Source: Lineus longissimus (lineage: Eukaryota > Nemertea > Pilidiophora > Heteronemertea > Lineidae). From it: 64,000 nucleotides of DNA. Within the stretch, counting starts at the first letter, position 1. Each line of letters opens with the position of its first letter. Below, one piece after another: positions 36,401 to 47,293 of this stretch. The translations under genes were made by a program, and so were the position numbers. The notes below the pieces were generated by a model. The model was given only the letters and a program-made list of their open reading frames with translations, had not been told where the DNA came from and made no database searches. The stretch covers positions 8,060,001 through 8,124,000 of the forward strand of contig NC_088312.1 of assembly GCF_910592395.1 (NCBI RefSeq), in the 5' to 3' direction.

Positions 36401-39400
36401 AATAACCACATCGGTCTTTGGTGTATAAATCACGCATCAACTGTGGCCATGTGGAATGTTGTCGTGGAATAATAAACTCGTCAATGTCGTTGAATGCCAG
36501 ATATTCAAATCGCGGCATGTTTCGGTATAGGCAGTCATTGATGGCTAAAATCTGTCCGTGGTACCATATTTCCGTATCGCCACTGATCTCTGGCGGGAAT
36601 GGCCAAGGTACCATGGTAACCAAAGCTTTCTTGGAATAATACTTTAAAACCTCTGCTATTGGTTTACTTATAACGTATGCATAAAATACGAAATGTTGTG
36701 CACCTAAAATTCGGAGTAACTCGATGAATTCAATAATCCTATGCTGGCTTATGTTGCCAAATAACGGTGGAATGCATACTCCAAATTGAAACTTCGGTAT
36801 AGAACTACCAGTAGTAGAAGTGTTCAAAGTTCGTACTGGCAGTGTTACTAATTCCGTTTTATGTTCAGCAATAACTTTGTATTCGCGAGAAATGCTAATC
36901 TTGCACACAGGATCATGTATAAAGTCGGGTATTTCACACGACATGATGAACCCGCCCATACTGCGGCCGTGATTTTCACACATTTCATACTTCGTCATGG
37001 GTTGGCGGTAATAATATCCATTTTGCGAAAAGTGGCAAAAGAGAACAGGTATTCTCTTTGACCGTGGCATGATAACCATCACTCGTACAAAACGCGTCTT
37101 ATATCGTAAATCCAAATATGCTGAATACAAGTATGCGTTAAAGCCTAATTGACAGAAACCAGAATCCGGTATCATACTTTTGCACTCCTGTCTTTCATTA
37201 TATATCATACCACGACACGATAACTGTCGGAAAAATCGCCATGGTATCCACGGAGGGATTCCCTTTGTGTTATTGAGCAGAAATTCGTCCTGATGTGATT
37301 TTGATTTGGTTGGGGTCGGCACTGTTTTGATGAGCGGTCGAGTTCGTATGCGCTGCAGCACCTCTTTGGTGTTTGCGATGTTCAGGGAATGTTGAAAGAA
37401 GAAGAGCATCATGAGATAGCAGACGAATAGAATTAATGCAAACGTCCGGAATGATGGGAATCTCCAAGCCATGTTGTAACGATTTACTGTACTTTTAAGA
37501 TATCAAGAATACTCGGTCAAAAACAACTCCTATCCATAACATTATTGCTGTATATGGCCTACTAAAAGAGATTGTTATCCCTTTCTGTGCAGAAATGCCC
37601 AAATGTCCCTGCTTTGTCTCCTCCTTGAAATGCTTGTGAATTTCGATATCATTGTTGTATGTTGTTATGTATCCTCAGCTTAAATTGCAGCATCATCCCT
37701 GACTGTGTTTACTGCATCAAGCATCTTTATCCCTCTGTGTGTTAAATGTCAGAGTTCAGATGTTGCATGCTGACATTTCCTCCAATCAATGACTCCTGAG
37801 AATCGAGAAAAAGGTACTCGCACTTTTGCATCCCACGCTCGTAACACAATTAGAGCTGTTGCTTTGGGTGGAATCAAGGCAGTTTGAGAGTTTGTTGAAT
37901 CACTCACTCGACTACCACTAACTGATCAGCAACTTTTGCTTCTCTGAAAAACAAACAGTAAGGTCAAGATCAGGAACTGACAAAAGCAAACAGACATTAT
38001 GCTCATTCACATGAGCTATACCCGTCTGTTCATTAACTGTTATTTCCAAGTGGCTAGCTCATCTGTCCAATACTGCTTTGGGAAATTCCGATTCGACTTG
38101 GTAACTTGGACTAAGATGTCTAGTTATGGGATACTGTCCAAAAGGCTCTTATTGGTTTGCTGATGGCTATTCATCAGTTAGGTATGGTATCCTGATGCTG
38201 ACGTAGCACAAGGTATTGATTAACAATGTACTAGCATTGGTCTGCTGCCTTGTGGTTTGTCGTGCTAGATGTCCATTTCACAAGTTTGCAGCAGCTCCAA
38301 AGAGATTCATCAGCTTGCTTCTTGTGATTTATTTGAGGTCTTTTATCACGGACGATCATAGGAAATTTACCTTGAGTAGAGATTTCATCCATACACTTCA
38401 GAGGGTCCAGAGGGTGTCCTTAATAGAGAGGTTTGATCTTCTGTACAACATTTACAACCCAATTGCACTCGCAGGTGGCCATTCTGAATCTAAAGTACCA
38501 AACTTACCCATCCTATTCCTTGGAAAGCAGATAATATCCAGCTTCCCTTGATCCTCCACTACCTTTTGGTTTGGTAGCGTTGCCACAGAAATGTGTTGTT
38601 GATTGCAGTGTTCACTATCTGTATACGAGCTTTCAACAACTCGGCTGAAGAACGGCACTCTCCCTCCGTAAATTTCCTGACTATGATTGAAGAACGTTGG
38701 AGTAGGTCAGGGCTATGTCTAAGAATGTTGTTTGTTATCTGGGGAGTTTAACACACCAATGTATCTCAGTGCTGCATCAGTCCTGAATAGGCTTATTCTG
38801 TGTTTCCTCAGTTTCCTGATGATGTTACTGCTGTGAAGGACAATTAAACCTGCAAAAATAAAGAACAGACGTTCTTCCAGATGTTTCAAAGAGGGGGAGG
38901 CAATGTGAAAACCTTGACGGTCAGATGTGAAAGAGAATCTCAAAAATCAATCTGCTGAGGGTGAAGTGCTACATTTGCCAAAGATGTGTCTGGCTTCCTG
39001 GTTGTATTTAACTTAGAAACACTAAGTAAAAATTTGCATTTGCCATCCTTAATGGTTCCTCCTCCCGAACATCTCCAACAGTCGAAACACATAAAGTGTC
39101 CCAACAAAAGATGCTGATTACCGAGACAATCGGCTGATCATGTGTGCCTGACGTTCTTAAAGAGATGTGAAGGCTCAGTCATGCTTGCTGATTGCACCCG
39201 AAACCTATTGGGAATGGTTGCCTGGCAACGCCATCCATTTGAAGAGTTTGCTATTCAAGCAATGGAAGAAGATTCTGGCTAATGTGAATACCACCTTGGT
39301 GTACCATCGGTTGTGGCAGAAAGGGTTAGGTATGACACTGATGTGACTTTGTTCTTTGGTATATATGAGAATATTTATGTTTTCATTATGACAATGTTAT

Positions 39401-42400
39401 ACATGTATAAAGAAGATTCAAGGATGCAAGGTTTGCTACTCTTGTGTTCATTGTGCAGGCAGGGCTCAAGTCTTTAGGGATGGAATTTTATCAACAACAA
39501 AGATATCAGTAGTTTCAGTTAGACATACTTTGACCTGGTTTTGATTTTTTTGCATATGTTCGGTTGTCGCTGTACAGTATCTGTCCTGTTGTGGGTTGGC
39601 CTAGATCAGCAGGAAATGTTCTGGATATCAAATGCATGGTGTAGGATGGAGATTTTATGAGAGATGCCCCATTTTAGAAATGAAATTGAAGCTTTGGGGA
39701 CCGTATACCTGGTTAATGCATCATTTTACATCACCAAGTCAGCAGTCCAAAGAGATAGCCCAGCCCTGTTTATAGGTCTTCTCATTATCTGACATGAAAT
39801 ATATCGCAATGTACGATTATTTTGAGGAGAACTATTCTGGCCATTTTACTGCCACCTGTGCCACCTGGTCACAATGGCCTTCTGGTAGCAACATGGACTG
39901 ACTTTTCAGTATGACGAATGGCATCAGAGGCCAAGAGGGACTAAGTCCCCCCAATCTGATCCCTAAGTTGACCATCCAATGTTAGAATGTGTTGGAAGGA
40001 CATCTGTGGAGAGTAGGAAATTCAGGGGGCCTATCATGATATAGTCATGCCATGTACTCACCATGTTTATGTGAGTCTCATCCGATTGATTTCTCATCAT
40101 GGAAAAATGTACAGCACCCAAATGATGATGTCATATTATAACCTATCCACAATCTCAATAGTGTGCATCTGTGCCATAATAATTGGGCTACATGTACATA
40201 CATGTAATTTGACTCTCACTACTCTCACTACTGCATGACCTTCATCATGCCTATTTGATCAAGGTTTGGCCCAATTAATCTGCCCCTGACTACAATAACG
40301 AAACTGCTGCTCATCATTTTCCATAAAACTAATAACGATTTTCCGTTTTGAAATTAGATAGCTCTCATCACCTACCTTCAATTGCATATAGTTGGGCTGG
40401 CACCTTTCTCTCACTAATCCACTCATCAGAGTGCCATCACCATCCATAGACACCACAAATATTTGTTCAGCTTTCAATTCACCGCTCCATCATCCGTCCC
40501 TCTGTGTAATCTCAAATTGCCTTCCAACCGGCTGTTTCCGTGCTAGTGTATCGAGTTGTTTTCATCTGCTGAATCTTCTCTTCAATGAATTTTACGAAGA
40601 TGCTCACTGACCGAATAATCCTTTCTGCGAAAGCGGGTTGTTTTTCGTTGTAAGTTAACACAATGAGACAACGCATCTGTCAGCTTGATGCAAAGGAATA
40701 TGCCATGATGGCCTGTTCTCAGGTGAGACAAAAGCTGACTTTATCCAGTGATGCTCTCTATTAGTCAGTTACTTTACCATTCAAATTTGACATTTCTTGT
40801 TCACATAAATGTTGGAGGAGAGTCCAATTGCACACATCATTACTTAAAAAGGATCATATAATGCAAACCCAGATTGATGACTTCAGCCAGCTTCTGAATG
40901 ACGATCTCCCATCCATACAGTAGCTGCAGCCTCACAGTAAACGCACAGAATCTGATCAATACTGACTCGCACAGCCTGGCCGACTATCATGTCTAGCTCC
41001 CAACTCAATTATTCATCTCGCATTCAGTCGGGATTTGATCCATAAAATCAATTCCATTTAAAAACGCTAGTGGACTTTGGATTGATCAGTACAAACACTT
41101 TGAAGACATTTGGCAGTGTTTCATTTGAGGAAAAGTTAATTAACATCTCATACATTTCATTACAGGAAACTTTAAATGGATTGTTGATTAAATATCTTGC
41201 TGAATTGTAAATGGGAATTCAAAGACATTGTATTTCTTTGGCTGCTTTATTGGTGGTCACTTGTGTAGTGGTTTAGATCGAGCGCTGGGCTGATGATCCG
41301 ATCATGGGATTGGCTCTTAAAGTGTTCACTGCTATTTCGTCTCAGTCACCTTGAGCAAGACACCTATTTAACCCTACATTGCTCTGTCCTCAAATGAGAT
41401 GTAAAACCTCCCTCCTGTCAGCATGAGGGGTCCATTCGCTGAAAAAAAATGACCTAAACTTGCAAAATTTGACAATCTTTCATCTTTTCAGATGGAGAAC
41501 ATCATCACTGGTATCAAGGACACTAACTTGAAGCTGACTCTTGCCTTTGGTATTGGTCTCCATCATGCTGGTTTACATGAGAGGGACAGGAAGACTGTGG
41601 AGGAACTGTACATCAATCAGAAAATACAGGTTAGGGTCTGTGGTGAAATAGACTGAGGTACCACCGAGACCACTCAGTAGGCCAAATAACCCGAAGTCCC
41701 CAGTCTGAGAGTTCTGTCCATGTTGCCTTGGATTTCATCAGATATCTGTAACATCAAGTAGTGATGCCATCTATGAATCTGTTCAACAACTGCAAGCAAT
41801 GGCAATCTATGCTATTCACTCTGAGGTTTGAAGCCTTTGAATTAGCGCCACGATTGGCAGATGTTGGAACCAAATGTCTAGACTTTGTATTACGCTTATG
41901 CGCATGAATGGCTCCAGTGAACTCTTTCATCTACTTACGCACTAAAACCAAACACAAATTATGGAAACGTCTGCCGATTGTGGTGCTGATTCCGAGTCCT
42001 CAAAGGAATATTGTACAAGTTCTGTTCGTCATCTTTGGTACTTCATGTCTACTGGCATAAATTGGCGGACCTCTTTTACATTTCCAATTGTGTATTTCAG
42101 GTGCTGATTGCTACAGCCACCCTGGCCTGGGGTGTCAACCTGCCAGCCCATCTAGTCATTATCAAGGGCACAGAGTACTTTGATGGCAAGCTCAGAAGAT
42201 ATGTCGACTTCCCAATAACAGGTATACTTGTTTATAGCAAAATGTTTCAACTCGTCCAATTTTTAGACCAATTGGATAGGTCCAGGCTTCCTCCTCTTTC
42301 AGTTGGAGGGCTGCTTGCACTTTTGTCAGGAAGAGTGCAACACGGAAGATGTCATGATGTCCCCAGTAGTCTTTTTGATAATGTTGCATAAAGGGAGGGT

Positions 42401-42892
42401 ATATGCATTGTGCTTTGGCCTACCCTGGTTTTGAGGCGGTCTTGAAAGCTATTTTTGTGTAATTCCGAACTCGTTCATTTTCCTCTCCTCCCCTGTAGAT
42501 GTACTGCAGATGATGGGTCGGGCTGGGCGACCACAGTTCGATGATCAAGGCAAAGCTGTGATACTTGTGCACGACGTCAAGAAGAATTTCTACAAGAAGT
42601 TCTTGTACGAACCATTCCCCGTCGAGTCCAAGTAAGTCATTGTGAATGCTCTGTGGAAGTCTATTGCTGTTGTCTCTTCAATGACTTTGACCCAGTTGTA
42701 CAAATGTGTACCAGTCAGAAATGCCGTGAATTCATGCATGCTATTTTCAGTTCTCATTTCTTCCAGTTTGTTGGAGGTGCTACCAGAACATTTGAATGCC
42801 GAGATTGTTGCTGGCACGATCACATCAAAACAGGATGCCATGGACTACATCACGTGGACCTACTTCTTCAGAAGGCTTGTCATGAATCCGAG
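24425..42892 (+). CDS. ASCC3: Activating signal cointegrator 1 complex subunit 3 helicase, C-terminus not in window (28 exons)
   Basis: Ski2-like helicase that unwinds alkylated DNA for ALKBH3 and, with ASCC2 and TRIP4, splits collided ribosomes. Exons: 24425-24659, 24934-25664, 25812-25942, 26196-26340, 26535-26660, 26900-27100, 27186-27326, 27522-27686, 27848-28004, 28187-28413, 28612-28803, 29130-29354, 29463-29631, 29960-30162, 30466-30642, 30886-31111, 31252-31505, 31655-31823, 31997-32217, 32527-32612, 32791-32957, 33272-33417, 33553-33673, 33884-34026, 41492-41629, 42101-42221, 42499-42631 and 42767-42892. Phases match throughout, giving 1,758 codons plus two bases. The N-terminus is [14 protein letters not shown]. 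Cassette 1 has APTGAGKT (about 490) and DEVH (about 602), then a Sec63 domain. Cassette 2 has APTGSGKT (about 1340) and DEIH, ending at [10 protein letters not shown]. Both ATPase sites look intact. The second Sec63 region (about 400-450 residues) is absent after a good GTAAGT donor. Intron 24 is 7.5 kb and holds a GT92 gene. Confidence 0.95.
29690..29762. repeat. Short GTAGGTACATG-type repeat in ASCC3 intron 13
   Basis: Variants of AGAGTAGGTACATG, CAGTAGGTACATG and GGAGTAGGTAGAG follow each other. It is a degenerate low-complexity tract with no coding meaning. Confidence 0.45.
32641..32752 (-). mobile_element. SINE fragment in ASCC3 intron 20
   Basis: Read on the minus strand this holds GGCCATGGGCAAGTCACTTAA, the same core block as at 9612. 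Nearby, GGTTCAATACC recalls a degenerate tRNA B box. It lies within ASCC3 intron 20. Confidence 0.4.
34540..34700 (+). mobile_element. tRNA-derived SINE in ASCC3 intron 24
   Basis: The head reads like a tRNA: the A box TAGAGCGCCGGGC is followed 20-30 bases later by the B-box-like GTGGGTCGACTC. A body block CCTTGAGCAACGCGTTTAAC then follows, as in many animal SINEs. It cannot be a working tRNA because the clover-leaf arms do not close. A related copy lies at 41263. Confidence 0.65.
34701..36026. other. ASCC3 intron 24, 5' part
   Basis: AT-rich intron sequence between the SINE and the nested glycosyltransferase. An open frame at 35568-35753 (61 residues) has protein-like composition but no splice or homology support. 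I see nothing else. Confidence 0.35.
36027..37472 (-). CDS. GT92 (DUF23) family glycosyltransferase, single exon, nested in ASCC3
   Basis: Golgi type II membrane enzyme. GT92 proteins of nematodes are beta-1,4-galactosyltransferases that act on core fucose of N-glycans, but the acceptor here is unknown. The 481-residue frame has no introns. Residues 10-27 form a membrane anchor after a short basic cytosolic tail, followed by a stem and a catalytic domain at about 228-455. The NDIDEF motif at 328-333 is the acidic metal-binding (DxD-like) site of the family, and HHYRKC near 434-439 is also typical. Four N-glycosylation sites (NNT, NTS, NET, NYS) fit a lumenal domain. It sits antisense in the 7.5-kb ASCC3 intron 24. 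An intronless gene beside intron-rich neighbours suggests origin by retroposition. The frame is intact. Confidence 0.88.
   Translation of the reverse strand: MAWRFPSFRTFALILFVCYLMMLFFFQHSLNIANTKEVLQRIRTRPLIKTVPTPTKSKSHQDEFLLNNTKGIPPWIPWRFFRQLSCRGMIYNERQECKSMIPDSGFCQLGFNAYLYSAYLDLRYKTRFVRVMVIMPRSKRIPVLFCHFSQNGYYYRQPMTKYEMCENHGRSMGGFIMSCEIPDFIHDPVCKISISREYKVIAEHKTELVTLPVRTLNTSTTGSSIPKFQFGVCIPPLFGNISQHRIIEFIELLRILGAQHFVFYAYVISKPIAEVLKYYSKKALVTMVPWPFPPEISGDTEIWYHGQILAINDCLYRNMPRFEYLAFNDIDEFIIPRQHSTWPQLMRDLYTKDRCGYCFQSVFFDVPEDFHNETRNGVFLSQEYIKRTSVVSKLRTKCIVKPDRIFEKGIHHISKPSAENYSVTKVNHEIALLHHYRKCIANFGMKCQEFVPDSNARHYGKALKTNTQKIMQDINIYRENL
37473..41262. other. ASCC3 intron 24, 3' part; upstream region of the GT92 gene
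   Basis: No supported exon was found on either strand. It holds a 23-bp MITE fragment at 38411-38433. The minus-strand frame at 40259-40477 has a donor-like GTAGGT inside but an in-frame stop just upstream and no acceptor, so it was not called. The GT92 promoter should lie just above 37472, with no TATA box evident. Confidence 0.4.
38411..38433. mobile_element. Fragment of the TA-type MITE family
   Basis: AGGGTGTCCTTAATAGAGAG then GTT matches the terminal part of the elements at 18482 and 46840. The rest of the element is not recognisable here. Confidence 0.45.
41263..41405 (+). mobile_element. Second tRNA-derived SINE copy in ASCC3 intron 24
   Basis: GTGGTTTAGATCGAGCGCTGGGC resembles a tRNA A-box region with a small insertion. 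A weak B-box remnant (GGGATTGGCTC) and the CACCTTGAGCAAGACACC block follow, and then ATTGCTCTGTCC. It is related to the copy at 34540 but more decayed. It ends about 85 bp before ASCC3 exon 25. Confidence 0.6.
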
Positions 42893-43783
42893 GTAAGTGC
42901 AGTTATAGACTTTCATTTTCTTACCAAAATCTCATCTCACCTGAAGCTGACATGAAGATATAGTTTGGTTCACTGCCAAGCGAATTGTGATTCAGGGGAA
43001 GATATAAGACTGCTGATGCTGACGTTGCCCTGTATAGTTTCTGATCTTCTCAATAAGGTAGAGATATCAACTTACAGGATTTGTGGTTTAGCAAATATTA
43101 TCAATGTACTTTGCCAAAAAGATGTTGTTTTCTGCTTTAGTGATTTCAAGTGAAATAGTTTTGGCCATCCTGGCCTGGCATATAAAGACATGAACAATTA
43201 CAAACAGTAGTACATGTATATCCGATAAATCTTTCATTTATTCTGTATTTTACAGATTTCAAAATAAATTAGAAGTTGAAAATTATGTGCCCAAGTAATT
43301 ATGTACAATTTCGTATAAATTACATTACTGTGCCATGAATGTACAATGAGAAATGCATGCAGTAGTGCCACCTATGTACAAACCAAGTAGTTCCATCGAA
43401 GCGAAGTATCGTCTGATTCCTCCTGTAACTACCATCTATATTACAAATCAATTTCCAGATGTGCTTCAACTATTGCTGGAAATCAAGTAAATGTCAATAA
43501 TTTAGACCTATTTACACTAAACGCACCTGTATTTCTATACAGATGAGCCAGTCTAAAACATCCTTTGATGGTCAGATCCGTGACCACCAGGTTCCAGTTG
43601 TTAGAAAGTATTCTAGTTCACAACACCAAACTTTCTAGCAACTGGGCCGTGCTTGGTGATGTTTCTGGTCAATTGAAACTGTCTTTGCGGTCACAAATTC
43701 CAGTTTCAGCAGCATTATCTGTCCACAGACCACACATGTAGCATCCTTTTAAAGGACGTAAAGGTTTTTCATTCCAATGCTCA
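42893..43783. other. Start of the ASCC3 intron after exon 28 and 3' flank of the lectin/CUB gene
   Basis: A GTAAGT donor opens this stretch. No further ASCC3 exon is visible on the plus strand. On the minus strand it contains the probable 3' UTR of the 43784 gene. A run of small plus-strand frames at 42965-43153 has no helicase similarity. Confidence 0.45.
43237..43242 (-). terminator. Probable poly(A) signal of the lectin/CUB gene
   Basis: AATAAA on the minus strand lies about 540 bp after the stop codon at 43784. It is the nearest clear hexamer noted on that strand. Confidence 0.4.
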
Positions 43784-46700
43784 TCAGCACATGATGATAC
43801 CTGGTCCACCATCCGAGCAGTTGTTTTGTGAGTTGATGTTTTCCATTCGCATGCCCTCATATTCAGGATGAAAGTTTGCATTGTTGCTCTGATTATAACA
43901 TGTATTGTTACTCGGGAATTGACTTGGATTATTGTCAATGTGTGAAGTCACTCCCATATTGTTCTGGATTTGTAAATGTGAATTTGACGTCTTTCGTTTC
44001 GTATTCAGGTCTGTGCGCGATGCTTTCAGCTGCTTATGTTCCCGGATTCTGAAAAGATTGCGAAAAGTTTGTTGAAGGAAATGTTGTGGAGAAAGTTTGT
44101 TCAATCAAGCTATATGGCTCAATTGAACCTGGCCATGATAATTCCCCAAGACTTAAACTGATACAGATGAGGTTAATTACTTTAAGCTGAAGCTCTCTCA
44201 TTCTTACTTCTTGGCCCATCATTTTGGTGGTCAGCCTCCCACGTCAGTTTCAGATCTTGTATAAACTGCTGATTCTGATCAAATCATTTAGTATTGATAG
44301 TAAACTGATAATTGTCAGAATTAATGTCAACGTGGTAAAGACTGTGACCAATGGGACTTCTTGACATTTTGATCTTAGGAGCCACTCCCATAATTGAGGA
44401 CTTCTTTGTAATCATCATCGCCATTTAAGATCGTAGTTGACGTCTTGAATCTTACCTTTTGATCAGCAACAGTATGACTAGGATTGCCAAGATAAGGAGC
44501 AGGCCTCCAATCACTCCACCGATGATGGCAGCTGAAGTTAGAGAGAAAAGATATAAAGAATTTGCAATGGCAGGACAGGCCCAGAGAGGACTGATGTTTT
44601 GTCCTCTCGACCAAACTCCTTTCAGTTCCCTGATCGAGTGTATACCTCCTGGTGTCCTCTATAGCTACAGTGTCCAGTCTTTCTGGCAGATTTGACCCAT
44701 TTGAGTCTAAACCATTTCAAATATGTCTTTCTATTCTTACCTGCTGGATAGGGCAGCCCTGTGCGTCTTTTCTCCTTCACAATGTCCTCGGTACCATCTG
44801 AAGTGTTCTGTGAGTTCCCTGGGCTGCCACCAGATGGCCTCGTAGTGTCTTCTTTTTGGGTTGTGGATGTTGATGTTGTGGTTGGTGGTGGTGGTGGAGT
44901 TGGTATGAGAGGAATTGCTGAAAAAGATGAGATCAAGTCAAACCTTCGTAGAATTGAAAAGATTCTATTCTATTAGTTAACTGGTTTGAAGGTCTACCCA
45001 AATGTGGAGTATCTATTGTGATATGGTGGTCCAGTGGCATGAGCTAGATTTAACGCATACCAGTGCCTTCCTTCGACTCTCACTGCTCAAATCAATCACT
45101 TAGAACCCACTTGGCAGTGAATTGGAAAAAAAGAATGAGATTTGAACATAGTTGATATCATACCTTCATAATAAATCCAGAATCCCTTCATTGGACTAGT
45201 TTCATCACTCGTGAATTCCAACTTTACAGACGTGTTCTTCTGATACGTGGTAAATATCCTATCGTTCCACCGATTTCCACATAGTGTCAATTCCCTGGTG
45301 GAGCTCGATAGGCGGAGCTTATCACCACAGCCTGTTTGTGATGGAACAGGAAGATAAAAGTCTAGCACATCTATGGTAAATGTCTGGGTGGGGCGTCCCC
45401 TGATTGTTATTGTGCATGATTTGTTGTTTGGGTAATTCCGTGGATAGTGCGGTGTCGTTATGTATCCGTATTGAGACGTGACTTCAGAGACGGCACAAAT
45501 GTCCACGGTTTCTGATGCTGGAAAGTTGATGAAGAGAAGTAAGATATTGATGGAACAGTTTGGAAAAGACGTCCCTGTTGATACTGTCTCAGGTCATAGG
45601 TACCCCAGTCGAAGCGACACTGTTGAATACATCACATTAGACGAATGACAATGACCAGACAGGATGATGTGTGCATCAATCTCTGTACCTAATATTTCCA
45701 ATCCCCGCCTTTTTGATAGGCAGTCTTTAAAAGAGCTCATTAAAGGGACTTTGCGATCTCTGAGCTTTGTGTGTCAAGAAGCGAATATAGAAGCACTAAT
45801 TGAAGATCTGTGAGGTCTTTGAACCCAAAGCACTCGATTACTTCCTTACCTTTTATGCACTCGTAATCCGCCTGAACATATGTACTCCTTTTATTGCTGC
45901 ATCCTGGGATTGTATTACCGAGATTCCCAGACGGCAAGTTGATCACGCACCATTGTTTCCCGATGCAAGAATAGTGTTCTTTATCCACTAATTTACAGTC
46001 GCCATCTTTGAACGCGCACTGTCCCGTATGGCTGTATCCATAAAATGTCTGAATTATTCGCACCATGTAGCCCGCATCACATGCAAGTCGTATTGTTTTC
46101 TGTGTGTCAAAACAGGCACTTACACTTCTATTGGCATAACCTGGAAAGAACAAATTAAAATTTAATTAGAAGTTTAATTTCTTGCTGCCACAGCCTGTGT
46201 TAGAAATGTACAATGTACATGTATGTCAAATTGTGAAACTACATTGGAATGTTTCAATCAGAGATTCCTGGATAATGATACAGTCATTGTGGAAATAATG
46301 CATAAATTTCTTTTAATGCCAATTAAGGGGGACGCCTCATTAAACCCTAGACAATGATCTGGTGAGAAAGTTGGTCAATGGTGAGAATAATTTAATGCGA
46401 AGTAAAAAGGTTTGAGCCAAATGTTATGAACTGCTGCATGTCAATCATCTCCTGATAGATCATTCAATCTCCCATACATCATCGATTAGTTGTCTTACAT
46501 TGCTACTTTTGTCATATTTGATAGATGTTCCATTACCTGCATGCTAACCTATTATGCCATTGTTATCTCAAGATCAATCAGTATTTAATAATTCACAAGA
46601 ACATTGTAAATAATTCACATCATCGTGCTGTGGTTCAGGTCAATCGTGATCAATGATCTCGAATGAAACTTGTCATGGTTTTGGATTCGTTCTGAATGGG

Positions 46701-47293
46701 TGATATTGTCTTGGTATTGGTATGGTCATGAAGCAAATATGTTAGCATTGTGAACATTTGTCACTGGTACTTATACCCATGTGGTGTTGACATATTTTGA
46801 TGTAATCAATAGGCCCAGGCATCCTGGTACCTAAATTAGATCGAACCTCTCTGTTAAGGGCACCCTCGAGACTGACGAGTGCTGTGCTTAATAGGCAGGT
46901 TTCCTGATTAGAGAGGTCAAATTGAATGGAAACAACCTATTTGGGACCAAATCTATTGCCCTTAATAGAGAGGTGTCCGCTATTAAAGGGAGCTTCTACA
47001 GTGCCAACACCCTTAATGATTCATGAATGGCGAATGTCAGGATACTTTAAAGAAGTCGGCTCAATGGTTTGCACACAGCAGCCAAAAAGAGCGTGGTCAT
47101 TTACATTTGAAAGTGCCTGTAATTCAATAGGGACCAAAAGATTCTCATCAGGAATAGGCCTATAGACTTCTTGGAAGACCTTGAATTGAAATTTGGGTTA
47201 GATGGAAGATGACTTACCGTAACAGCCAATGATCTGCACCAAGAAGAACGCCAGTATTGCCTGGCACCACCCTCTCGTATTCATGAAGTCCAT
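43784..47293 (-). CDS. Type I membrane protein with SUEL/rhamnose-binding lectin and CUB domains (6 exons)
   Basis: Likely a cell-surface receptor or adhesion protein. Exons are 47218-47293, 45850-46140, 45164-45511, 44741-44917, 44456-44531 and 43784-44048, all GT-AG, giving 410 codons plus stop. Residues 1-24 form a signal peptide (AILAFFLVQIIGC core). Exon 2 is a SUEL-type galactose/rhamnose-binding lectin domain (about 30-121) with LACDAGYMVRI, an FYGY block, eight cysteines and YVQADYEC. Exon 3 is a CUB domain (about 123-238) with four cysteines, TTPHYPRNYPNN and GFWIYYEG. Exon 4 is a Pro/Thr/Ser stalk. Exon 5 is the transmembrane helix (IIGGVIGGLLLILAILVILL), and exon 6 is a basic then Asn-rich cytosolic tail. 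Domain borders fall on phase-1 introns, as expected for shuffled modules. The ligand is unknown. It lies antisense downstream of ASCC3 exon 28. Confidence 0.88.
46840..47002 (-). mobile_element. Second, diverged copy of the TA-type MITE
   Basis: This matches the reverse complement of the element at 18482-18641 along its whole length. Shared blocks include GATTAGAGAGGTCAAATTGA, ATGGAAACAACC, TTGGGACCAAA and CTTAATAGAGAGGTGTCC. The ends are mutated. It sits in intron 1 of the lectin/CUB gene. Confidence 0.8.

Noticed and set aside
40259-40477. 72-residue minus-strand frame with an internal GTAGGT
   Set aside because: A stop lies just upstream and no acceptor or partner exon was found.
42965-43153. 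Continuation of ASCC3 just after exon 28
   Set aside because: The plus-strand frame has no similarity to the second Sec63 region that should follow.
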